Shown one piece after another: positions 6,949 through 14,469 of a stretch of DNA of 21,383 nucleotides. Each line of letters opens with the position of its first letter. Position 1 is the stretch's first letter. The notes under the pieces were generated by a model. It saw nothing but the letters and a program-made list of their open reading frames with translations, did not search any database and had not been told where the DNA came from. The position numbers and the translations under genes were made by a program. The stretch spans positions 1 to 21,383 of the forward strand of contig CAKSJL010000024.1 in the NCBI GenBank assembly GCA_934463345.1. The letters run 5' to 3'. Source of the DNA: an uncultured Oscillospiraceae bacterium. Its GTDB lineage: Bacteria; Bacillota; Clostridia; Oscillospirales; Ruminococcaceae.

Positions 6949-9021
6949 GTGGTTAAGTTCGGAAAATGGATTGCAAAGCATAGAATCATAATCCTTATAA
7001 TCGGATTTCTGCTTCTGATTCCTTCTGCAATCGGCTTTATATCTACAAGGGTTAACTATGATATTTTGTCTTATCTGCCAAAGGACATCGAAACAATGAA
7101 AGGGCAGGACATAATGCTGGATGAGTTCGGCAAGGGCGGATTTTCCATGGTTATGATTGATGGTATGTCTGATAAGGAAATTGCTGAAACCAAAAAGAAA
7201 ATTGAAGGTGTAGATCATGTTGCCTCGGTTGTCTGGTATGATTCAATCGCAGATATCAGCATCCCTAAAGAAATTCTTCCGAGTGACCTCTACGACACAT
7301 TCAATTCAGGAGAGTCAACTCTTATGGCTGTATTCTTTGATGACGCTTCTTCCGGCGACGGTACAATGGATGCAGTTGAAGAAATAAGAAAAATAACCGG
7401 AAAGCAGTGCTTTGTAAGTGGAATGTCAGCAACAGTTACTGATATTAAAAATCTTTCAAATGAAGAATCAGTAATGTATGTTGTAATTGCTGTTTTGCTG
7501 GTAAGCGCAGTTTTGGCAGTTACAATGGATTCATTCCTCATCCCTGTATTTTTTATGCTGAGTATAGGAATGGCTATCCTTTACAATTTGGGTACTAACC
7601 TTTTCCTAGGTGAAATTTCATTTATCACAAAATCGCTGAGTGCGGTACTCCAGCTCGGTGTTACAATGGACTTCTCAATTTTCCTATGGCATAGTTATCA
7701 GGAAAATCAGGAACGTTTTCCGGGCGACAAGGAACGTGCAATGGGTCATGCGATCTCAAATACAATTTCATCAGTTGTCGGAAGCTCTCTTACAACAGTT
7801 GCCGGATTCCTTGCAATGTGCTTTATGAGCTTTACACTCGGTCTTGACCTCGGTATAGTAATGGCTAAAGGCGTTGTGTTCGGCGTTATATGCTGTGTTA
7901 CAGTCCTTCCGTCATTCATTCTTACATTTGACAGGGCAATTGAAAAGACAAAGCACAAGGATATTATTCCTTCGCTTGATAAGGTTGCTCATTTCGTTGT
8001 AAAGCGCTGGTGGGTTTTCCTTGCAATATTTGCAATCGCACTTGCACCGGCAATTTACGGATATACTCATTATAAAGTATATTATAATTTTGACACAATG
8101 CTCCCTGATGATATGGACAGCGTTGTTGCGAACACAAAGCTTTCAGAAGAATTTAATATGAATTCAACGCATATACTCCTCGCTGATGCAAATATGTCAT
8201 CTAAGGAAGTAAATGCAATGACCGATGAAATTAATAACGTTGATGGCGTAAGCTTTACCCTCGGACTTGATACAATTGTAGGATCTGCAATTCCTAATGA
8301 TATTATTCCTGATTCAATCAAGTCCCTCATGAAGAGTGACAAATGGCAGCTCATGCTGATTGGTTCAGAATACAAAACAGCTTCTGATGAAGTAAACTCA
8401 CAAATCGAAACTTTAAACAAGATCGTTAAAAGCTATGATAGCAACGCAATGCTGATTGGTGAAGCACCTGCCACAAAGGATCTTATCAAGATAATGGACA
8501 CAGACTTTAAAAAGGTAAGTGCAGCGTCAATAGGCGTAATCTTCATAATTATTGCATTTGTTTTAAAATCAGTTTCACTCCCTGTAATACTCGTTACTGT
8601 TATTGAGTTTGCAATTTTCGTAAACATGGGTATTCCGGCATATACGGGTACAGTTCTTCCTTTCATAGCTTCAATCGTTATAGGAACTATACAGCTTGGC
8701 GCAACGGTTGATTACGCAATCCTCATGACAACAAGATATAAGAAAGAAAGAGCAAATGGACAGGATAAAAAACAGTCCGTTTACATTGCGCTTTCAACCT
8801 CAATAAAATCAATTTTTGTCAGCGCCCTTGGATTCTTTGCCGCAACAATCGGTGTTGGCGTATATTCAAGAATGGATATGATCTCATCACTTTGTATCCT
8901 CATGGCAAGAGGCGCTATCATAAGCATGTTTGTAGTTGTTCTGGTTCTTCCGTCAATGTTTATGCTGTTCGACAAACTGATCTGCAAAACATCACTCGGA
9001 TTCAAGCCTAAAAAGTCTTAA
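6949..9021 (+). CDS. MMPL/RND superfamily transporter
   Basis: Integral membrane exporter of the RND/MMPL type, predicted to use proton motive force to export a lipid, drug or protein-associated substrate. It has two similar halves, each with one helix, a large extracytoplasmic loop (about residues 31-170 and 375-515) and a five-helix block. The family's charged helix appears twice: LGVTMDFSIFLW (D241) and LGATVDYAILMTTRY (D588). 690 aa is normal. GTG 6949 is chosen because AAAGGAG lies 7 nt upstream and the protein begins with a typical cytoplasmic end (VKFGKWIAKHRIIILI). Its stop codon overlaps the ribosome binding site of the next gene, so it is co-expressed with the heptad-repeat exoprotein. 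Substrate unknown. Confidence 0.92.
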   Translation: MVKFGKWIAKHRIIILIIGFLLLIPSAIGFISTRVNYDILSYLPKDIETMKGQDIMLDEFGKGGFSMVMIDGMSDKEIAETKKKIEGVDHVASVVWYDSIADISIPKEILPSDLYDTFNSGESTLMAVFFDDASSGDGTMDAVEEIRKITGKQCFVSGMSATVTDIKNLSNEESVMYVVIAVLLVSAVLAVTMDSFLIPVFFMLSIGMAILYNLGTNLFLGEISFITKSLSAVLQLGVTMDFSIFLWHSYQENQERFPGDKERAMGHAISNTISSVVGSSLTTVAGFLAMCFMSFTLGLDLGIVMAKGVVFGVICCVTVLPSFILTFDRAIEKTKHKDIIPSLDKVAHFVVKRWWVFLAIFAIALAPAIYGYTHYKVYYNFDTMLPDDMDSVVANTKLSEEFNMNSTHILLADANMSSKEVNAMTDEINNVDGVSFTLGLDTIVGSAIPNDIIPDSIKSLMKSDKWQLMLIGSEYKTASDEVNSQIETLNKIVKSYDSNAMLIGEAPATKDLIKIMDTDFKKVSAASIGVIFIIIAFVLKSVSLPVILVTVIEFAIFVNMGIPAYTGTVLPFIASIVIGTIQLGATVDYAILMTTRYKKERANGQDKKQSVYIALSTSIKSIFVSALGFFAATIGVGVYSRMDMISSLCILMARGAIISMFVVVLVLPSMFMLFDKLICKTSLGFKPKKS

Positions 9022-9035
9022 GGAGGCACTTTATA

Positions 9036-11393
9036 ATGAAAAAGTTAACAAGAGTTCTTGCCGCATTAATGGCAATTCTTATAACAGCAGGTTCAACAGG
9101 AGTTTTCGCAGTTACTGCTGCAAAGGCTCAGAAAGATACAACAACTGTGTCCGATTCAGACAAGAAGGACAGCAGTAAAAAGGTAAAAAAAGAGGAAACC
9201 GTTTATGTCGTTGCTGATTCAAAGGGTAACAAAAAGAATATTATTGTAAGCAACTGGCTTGATAATAACGGAAATCTTTCAAGCATCAAGGATAAGTCAA
9301 ACCTCTCAGACATTGAAAATGTCAAAGGTGACGAAACATTCAGCGAAAATAACGGCAACCTTGAATGGGCTGCTGACGGCGCAGATATCTACTACAAAGG
9401 TACAACAGATGAGGCACTTCCTGTTGATGTTAAGCTTACCTATTACCTTGACGGAAAGGAAATTTCCCCTGATGAACTTTCAGGCAAAAGCGGCAAGGTA
9501 ACTGTAAGGTATGACTACACAAACAACAAAAAGGTTACTATAAAGAGCAATGGAAAAAATACTCAGGTTTATGTTCCGTTCCTTATGATCTCCGCTGCAA
9601 TTCTGGACAGCAGCAAATTTACAAATGTTGAGGTAACAAACGGACAGTATATCTCAGACGGTGAAAGATTTATTGTGACGGGTATGGCTCTTCCTGGTCT
9701 TAAGGACAGCCTTGAACTGAGCAAGGACACAGATATTGACATCCCAGATTATTTTGAATTTACAGCAGATGTAACTAACTTCTCAATGTCAACATCAATT
9801 ACTGTCGCAACAAATGAGCTTTTCTCATCTGTTGATTTTGATAATATAGACACTCTTGACGAGCTTGACGAAAAAATCGGTGAACTGACAGACTCTGCTC
9901 AGAAACTTGTTGACGGTTCATCTGAGCTTTATGACGGAATCAAGTCATTGCTTGACGGAACAGAAACACTGAATGACGGCGCTTCAAAGCTCTACAGCGG
10001 CGCATCTGAGCTTAAAGACGGTGCAGGTTCGCTTGCTGATGGTTCAAAACAGCTTCAGGCTGGTGCAGGAACACTTGCTGATGGCGCATCTGATCTTTAT
10101 GATGGAATCAGCTCTGCAAAAGAAGGCTCTGCTGCCCTTGCAAGCGGTGCAAAGGAACTTTCTGACGGCTTCTCCCCTATTTCCGAAGGTGCAGATGCTT
10201 TGAATGCAGGCGCTGAAGCTGTTCTTGACGGTTCAAGGCAGGTAGAATCAGGTGCAAAGAGTCTTTCTGATGGCACTTCACAGCTCGAAAGCGGTTCAAA
10301 GACTTTGTCAGAATCGGCTGCAAAGCTTGATAAGGGCGTTGAATCTGTTCAGAATGGCGTAAGTGAACTTAAAAAAGGTCTTGAGAGTGCACTCAGCGGA
10401 GTCGGACAGTTAAGCGAGGGTGCAGACAGTCTTTCAGAAGGACTTGGAAATCTTTCAGCCGGTATAGATCAGGCTGGTGCAAGTCTTGATGAAACCATCG
10501 CTTATAATAAACAGGTACTTGAGGGGCTGAATGCAGTCTATGCACAGACACAGGATGCAAGCATCGGTCAGATGATCGCAGTTCTGGAACAGACAATAAG
10601 CGGTCAGGAACAGATCTCAGCTTCAATGAAAGAAGGCGGTGCTCTTAAAGACGGCGCTTCTCAGCTCGAAAGCGGTGCATCAGCACTCGGTGATGGCATT
10701 GATAGTCTCTCAGAGGGTTCAGCAGCACTGGCTGATGGCGTTGACCAGGTTGATTCAGGTCTGGCTTCATTAAAGGATGGAAGCTCACAGATAAGTCAGG
10801 GATCAGGCAAGCTTTATGAATCTATTGTAAAGGTAAACAAGGGAGCTTCTGATTTGTTTGACGGAACAAGCAGTCTTACAGAAGCAAACAATTCTCTCCA
10901 GAATGGCGCAGCACAGCTTAAAGAGGGTGTAAATGCCGCAAGAAGCGGTGCAGATTCACTTTACAGCGGTGCTTATGAGCTCAACGATGGTCTTGCCGCA
11001 CTCAAGGACGGAGGAAGCGCACTTAAAGATGGTTCAACAGCTCTTTATGCATCATTCGGCGCTCTTACAAGCGGTGCAGCAGCTATCTATGACGGAACAA
11101 GCACATTGATGGACGGTACATCATCTCTTAAAGATGGTACTTCTCAGCTCGAAAGCGGTGCTAAGAAGCTTGAAAGTGGTTCAAATGAGCTCAAAGACGG
11201 TATCTCGAAGTTCAAGAAAGAAGGCATTGACAAGATTGCTGATGCTTATAACAACGATATAAAGAAGCTGATTGACAGAGTCAAGGAACTGTCAGATGTA
11301 TCAAAGGATTACAACACCTTCTCAGGTATCGGTGATAATATGGATGGCAAAGTAAAGTTTATTTACACAATAGATGGAATTGAAGAAAAATAA
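9036..11393 (+). CDS. Secreted xxxLxxG heptad-repeat protein (YhgE/Pip-like repeat domain)
   Basis: Exported protein with a signal peptide (MKKLTRVLAALMAILITAGS, cleavage likely near VFA or AKA), a Lys/Ser/Thr-rich linker and a beta-rich N-domain (about residues 50-275). A long array of xxxLxxG heptads follows (about residues 283-722; units such as ASKLYSG, AGSLADG, SSLKDGT). The array is broken by a non-heptad stretch of about 55 residues near 479-533. The same heptad defines TIGR03057-type regions in YhgE/Pip membrane proteins, but here there is no C-terminal membrane domain and no LPXTG. It ends in a charged tail. AAGGAGG at 9020-9026 overlaps the upstream stop. Pairing with an MMPL transporter suggests a partner or substrate. 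Function is not known. Confidence 0.85.
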   Translation: MKKLTRVLAALMAILITAGSTGVFAVTAAKAQKDTTTVSDSDKKDSSKKVKKEETVYVVADSKGNKKNIIVSNWLDNNGNLSSIKDKSNLSDIENVKGDETFSENNGNLEWAADGADIYYKGTTDEALPVDVKLTYYLDGKEISPDELSGKSGKVTVRYDYTNNKKVTIKSNGKNTQVYVPFLMISAAILDSSKFTNVEVTNGQYISDGERFIVTGMALPGLKDSLELSKDTDIDIPDYFEFTADVTNFSMSTSITVATNELFSSVDFDNIDTLDELDEKIGELTDSAQKLVDGSSELYDGIKSLLDGTETLNDGASKLYSGASELKDGAGSLADGSKQLQAGAGTLADGASDLYDGISSAKEGSAALASGAKELSDGFSPISEGADALNAGAEAVLDGSRQVESGAKSLSDGTSQLESGSKTLSESAAKLDKGVESVQNGVSELKKGLESALSGVGQLSEGADSLSEGLGNLSAGIDQAGASLDETIAYNKQVLEGLNAVYAQTQDASIGQMIAVLEQTISGQEQISASMKEGGALKDGASQLESGASALGDGIDSLSEGSAALADGVDQVDSGLASLKDGSSQISQGSGKLYESIVKVNKGASDLFDGTSSLTEANNSLQNGAAQLKEGVNAARSGADSLYSGAYELNDGLAALKDGGSALKDGSTALYASFGALTSGAAAIYDGTSTLMDGTSSLKDGTSQLESGAKKLESGSNELKDGISKFKKEGIDKIADAYNNDIKKLIDRVKELSDVSKDYNTFSGIGDNMDGKVKFIYTIDGIEEK

Positions 11394-11405
11394 GGTCAAG
11401 CAAAT

Positions 11406-11513
11406 GGGCGCACATTTTACTGTGCGCTCTGCCTTACATAAAAACAAACTTAATTTCAAGGGAATGTCTCTCAGTATCTGTACAGATAGGTTCTGAGAGG
11501 CATCTTTTATTTT
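11406..11513 (+). terminator. Tandem hairpins and terminator after the heptad-repeat gene
   Basis: A first 9-bp hairpin (11406-11414 with 11421-11429) has no T-run. The second is a nested stem, 11464-11474 with 11493-11503, enclosing the palindrome TATCTGTACAGATA (11475-11488). It is followed by CTTTTATTTTT. The second is a convincing intrinsic terminator. Confidence 0.8.
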
Positions 11514-11526
11514 TAATTATTAAAAC

Positions 11527-11555
11527 TGTCACATTATACATTTCTCATTCGTTAT
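11527..11555 (+). promoter_or_regulatory. Possible ECF-type autoregulated promoter
   Basis: TGTCAC (11527-11532), 17-nt spacer, CGTTAT (11550-11555) resembles ECF promoters of the TGTAAC/CGTC kind. No good sigma-A promoter is visible here. Autoregulation by the adjacent sigma factor is inference. Confidence 0.4.
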
Positions 11556-11560
11556 ATTAA

Positions 11561-11572
11561 TGAAACGTTTCA
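11561..11572. promoter_or_regulatory. 12-nt palindrome TGAAACGTTTCA upstream of the sigma gene
   Basis: Perfect palindrome just upstream of the sigma factor's ribosome binding site (AAGGAGG, 11582-11588). It resembles LacI-family half-sites but is 2 nt shorter than a standard cre site. It could be an operator at the predicted transcription start. Confidence 0.4.
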
Positions 11573-11593
11573 ATGAAGCACAAGGAGGAAAAC

Positions 11594-12067
11594 ATGAACA
11601 AAAAAGAAATGGAGGAAAAATACGACAAATATATAAAACTGGTTTATTGTACTGCATATGTTTATTTCAAAAACAAGGCTGACGCCGAGGATATCGCTTC
11701 TGAAGTATTTATAAAATACTTTACTTCCGCACCTCAATTTAATGATGAAAAACACGAAAAAGCGTGGCTTACAAGAGTTACTGTAAATCGCTGCAAGGAT
11801 ACGCTTAAATCATTTCGCATTAAAAAAACTGTTCCGCTTGAAGAAGCAGAATCAATGACAGCTGAGTCAGCTCAAAATCTGGTTTATGAAGCTGTAATGT
11901 CCCTGCCGAAAAAGTACAGAATTCCAGTACACCTTTATTACTACGAGGGATATTCTACAAAAGAAATTGGGGAAATTCTCAAAAAAAGTGATCAGACTAT
12001 AAGATCAAGGCTTTCAAGGGCACGAAAAATGCTCAGAGAGTCTTTAGGAGAGGAGTTTTGCATATGA
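11594..12067 (+). CDS. ECF-like sigma-70 family RNA polymerase sigma factor
   Basis: Alternative sigma factor with only regions 2 and 4. Region 2 is at about residues 7-65 (KLVYCTAYVYFKNKADAEDI, then ASEVFIKYF, KAWLTRVTVNRCKD). Region 4 is at about residues 95-150 (LPKKYRIPVHLYYYEGYS, TKEIGEILKKSDQTIRSRLS, RARKMLRESL). 157 aa is usual for ECF factors. ATG 11594 is preferred over ATG 11573, because AAGGAGG at 11582-11588 would lie inside the coding region if 11573 were used. Its stop overlaps the next gene by ATGA, the standard layout of a sigma/anti-sigma pair. Regulon and signal unknown. Confidence 0.9.
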   Translation: MNKKEMEEKYDKYIKLVYCTAYVYFKNKADAEDIASEVFIKYFTSAPQFNDEKHEKAWLTRVTVNRCKDTLKSFRIKKTVPLEEAESMTAESAQNLVYEAVMSLPKKYRIPVHLYYYEGYSTKEIGEILKKSDQTIRSRLSRARKMLRESLGEEFCI

Positions 12068-13228
12068 ACATTAACGATTACAAAAAGGCTGTTGACAATT
12101 CTGGTATCAGACCTGAACTGAAAAATGAAATAATTGAGATGTGCTGTGCTGAAGGCAGAGGCAAAATTAGATTCAGCAGAAAAAAGCTGATTCCACTTAT
12201 GGCAGCAGCTATTATAGGCTGTGTAAGTATTACCGCAGCATTTGCAAGCGACTTTTCCGGAATTTTCAAAAAGCAAAATAATTTTGAAATGAGTATTACT
12301 TCTCAACCGGAAATTCAGAATGAAAGCGTTCCGATACTCAACGCTTCTCTGAAAAAATGGGATGAAAATGTTATTCACAATCTTTTTGCCGACGGAAAAA
12401 CTTTAAAAGAAAGCACAGAATATCCAAGCGACAACAATCCGGATGCAACAAGAAAATGTTTTGAATACGGCGATAATACGGTACTTTGCTATGAAGATGG
12501 CGACATTTCATGGCACAGACGTTCTGATTATGATTACTCATACATTCAGTCTGTGGTTACCTTTGGACTTGATTCAGGAGAAGTCCTCTTCCCTGATGAA
12601 TCACTGAATAACTTTGACAAGCAGGGAGCAGTTAATACTGCAAAAAATACCAGTTTGCAATGAACAAGTCATAGCGCTTGACGCAGAAAATCTCATTAAA
12701 AACGACTCCTGCCGAAATGAAAATGGCGAAAGAATAGACAAACATGGAGATGTTCTGCCAGAATGGAGCTATGAACAGGAAGCGTATATGATAATTTACA
12801 ACCTTGACAGTGATAGCTTGCCTATTTCATCAAAAGCATTCTATTCCGATAACTTCTATACAGAAGGCTCTGAAATATATGCAATCGTGAGCAGAAATGG
12901 TCTGGAGTATATAAGTGCAAGATATATTTACGACTTTTCTAAGAGCAGCAAGGCTGATGTAAATATATGCAGCGTTGAAGAAGCCGCAGAAGCTGTAAAT
13001 TCCAGATTTGGTATTAAAGCATCTGTCAACCCTACTTTCATCCAGAACTGCAAACTTATTTACGTTGCTGTTTCATCTGATGACGAATCTTCCTATGAGC
13101 TTCACCCTTACTGGGAATTTTATTCAACTGAAAAGATACCAGTGTACAACGAAAAATCAGAAAATGTTATAATGGATTACCATGATACAATATTTGTAAA
13201 TGCAGAAACATGCACAGTTCTTGAATAA
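12064..13228 (+). pseudogene. Membrane-anchored sigma partner (putative anti-sigma/sensor), split by a +1 frameshift
   Basis: Starts at ATG 12064 (AGGAG 8 nt upstream), overlapping the sigma stop by 4 nt. The short cytoplasmic N-terminus (about 40 residues) is followed by one transmembrane helix (LIPLMAAAIIGCVSITAAFA) and a large extracytoplasmic domain. The first frame stops at 12661-12663 after 200 codons. The rest continues in the next frame to 13228, with no start codon or ribosome binding site of its own beyond a TTG, and ends in an HPYWEFYS-type domain. The two frames join if one A is removed from the A6 run at 12642-12647 (reading ..NTAKIPVCNEQVIALD). It could be a real mutation, a phase-variable tract, transcriptional slippage or a base-call error. 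Anti-sigma role is inferred from position and topology. Confidence 0.7.
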
Positions 13229-13235
13229 TTAAAAG

Positions 13236-13278
13236 CCTCCTGTCCGCATAAGTCTTGCGGGCAGGAGGTTCTGTTTTT
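13236..13278. terminator. Strong bidirectional terminator
   Basis: 13-bp stem (13236-13248 with 13256-13268, one G-U) with a 7-nt loop. On the plus strand it is followed by TTCTGTTTTTT; on the minus strand by TTTTAATT. It ends both the sigma operon and the convergent PocR/MCP-like gene. Confidence 0.85.
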
Positions 13279-13297
13279 TCGTTGTTTATACAAATCC

Positions 13298-14305
13298 TTA
13301 CTTATTTAACATTTCATTAAGAAGTGATGAGAATATCTCAATATTCTCCATACACTGCTGTATTATTTTTTTCGTGTCTCTTACCTGACTGTCGATCTGC
13401 TTTGTAAAATCGCTTATAGATTTCATCGCATCTTCAATCTTATCAGCAGACTCCTTACTTGTATCTGCAAGATTTCTGATCTCCTGGGTTATAACGCCAA
13501 ATCCTTTTCCGCTTTCCTTGGCACGAGCAGCTTCAATATATGCATTAAAGCCCAGTATCCTTGTATTCATTGCAATATCCTGTATAACCTTGACCGTTTC
13601 CATTGTTGACCCAACCTCAGAAACAGATTTCTGCGCCACAGTTTCAAGATCATCAAATTCATCCTGGAGCCTTTTCATGCTTTCAGAATTCTGCTTTATA
13701 ATAGCTTCGGAATTCTGAATTTTTGAAATCATCTCCGCATTCATATTTGAAATTCCGGAGCTGTTGAATGCTTCTACATAGCTCGCATAAGCTGTCTTTG
13801 ATAAAACACTTGCAATTGTACAAAGGAAATTTGCTGCCATGTCTATCTGATGCTTAGGAACTATTTTCACCTTTCTTACTGCCTTTACATACTCCTCAGG
13901 GTCAACACCGATTTCCTCAGCATATTTTCTGATCTTTTCCTCATTTGCTGGTGCAGGAAGAACCTGTCCGCCTATAAATGAACCAATAAATCTGTCGTTG
14001 AGCATAATTGGTGCAGCAAAATCCACAAGTCCAGCATGACAGTTATATGTAGTAGCCTTTCCGGTGCGTATTGCATTTTCACCGCCCTGCTTGTCACATT
14101 TTTCACAGCGCTGACAGCCAAGCATGGATTTTCTTGTCATATCCATACAAAAGTTTGTAAAGTTACTTCCATTTGTAACAGCAACACCATTTTCGTCAGT
14201 AGTGATCGCCGCCATACCTGTTGCATTTGAAAAGCCATCCTGAATCTCCTGCAATGTGTTTACGTCAATAAGATCGGTAAGCTTTAAATTGTCAAGTTCA
14301 GTCAT
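13298..14305 (-). CDS. PocR ligand-binding domain plus short MCP-like signalling domain, soluble receptor
   Basis: Cytoplasmic sensor. Residues about 8-175 form a PocR-type domain with its Cys-rich motif (CMDMTRKSMLGCQRCEKCDK, then YNCHAGLVDFAAPI and GSFIGGQVLP). PocR domains are thought to bind small organic ligands. Residues about 215-335 are a truncated MCP coiled-coil whose tip reads NTRILGFNAYIEAARA, followed by ESGKGFGVITQEIRNLADTS. No transmembrane helix is present. ATG 14305 (335 aa) is chosen over the upstream ATG because GGAGG lies 7 nt before it. The tip departs from the usual QTNLLALNAAIEAAR, so coupling to CheA/CheW is uncertain. It lies downstream of the ATPase on the same strand but has its own promoter. 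Confidence 0.88.
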   Translation of the reverse strand: MTELDNLKLTDLIDVNTLQEIQDGFSNATGMAAITTDENGVAVTNGSNFTNFCMDMTRKSMLGCQRCEKCDKQGGENAIRTGKATTYNCHAGLVDFAAPIMLNDRFIGSFIGGQVLPAPANEEKIRKYAEEIGVDPEEYVKAVRKVKIVPKHQIDMAANFLCTIASVLSKTAYASYVEAFNSSGISNMNAEMISKIQNSEAIIKQNSESMKRLQDEFDDLETVAQKSVSEVGSTMETVKVIQDIAMNTRILGFNAYIEAARAKESGKGFGVITQEIRNLADTSKESADKIEDAMKSISDFTKQIDSQVRDTKKIIQQCMENIEIFSSLLNEMLNK

Positions 14306-14385
14306 TTCATATCCTCCGTTTATCTTGCATATTGTATTGAAAAACACTGCATATAAAAAACTGCATGTTCTGATTACATATATGA

Positions 14386-14418
14386 CAATACCGCAGCTTA
14401 TAATTATACGGTATTGCC
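14386..14418 (-). repeat. Hairpin in the PocR/MCP leader, related to 5949-5995
   Basis: 8-bp stem (14386-14393 with 14409-14416). On the minus strand it begins GGCAATACCGTA and ends CGGTATTGTC, matching the ends of the hairpin after tetR. It falls near the start of the predicted transcript. Confidence 0.45.
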
Positions 14419-14426
14419 TATATATT

Positions 14427-14455
14427 ATTTTATTATATTCGCACTAATTTGTCAA
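14427..14455 (-). promoter_or_regulatory. Promoter of the PocR/MCP-like gene
   Basis: On the minus strand TTGACA (14455-14450), 17-nt spacer, TAAAAT (14432-14427), with an overlapping TATAAT at 14437-14432 that is too close to the -35. It starts about 15 nt after the ATPase stop codon. Confidence 0.65.
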
Positions 14456-14469
14456 TAGATTTCATGATA

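Noticed and set aside
6760..7218. 152-codon minus-strand frame over the MMPL promoter region
   Set aside because: Covers both promoters and operators and the MMPL start; no family resemblance and no start signals.
10393..10626. 77-codon minus-strand frame inside the heptad-repeat gene
   Set aside because: Antisense of repeat codons; low-complexity Arg/Leu/His-rich output with no start signals.
10000..11200. CRISPR-like or tandem DNA repeats in the heptad-repeat gene
   Set aside because: The periodicity is 21 nt, coding, degenerate and in frame with xxxLxxG heptads; there are no spacers.
11561..11572. Catabolite (cre/CcpA) site
   Set aside because: The palindrome is 12 nt, whereas cre sites have a 14-nt core with a different centre; left as an unassigned palindrome.
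12640..12650. Programmed -1 ribosomal frameshift at the A6 tract
   Set aside because: The continuation is in the +1 (or -2) frame, not -1, and no stimulatory structure was seen downstream.
12614..13228. A separate gene starting at TTG 12614
   Set aside because: No ribosome binding site, starts inside the preceding frame, and the sequence reads as the direct continuation of the extracytoplasmic domain after an A6 slip.
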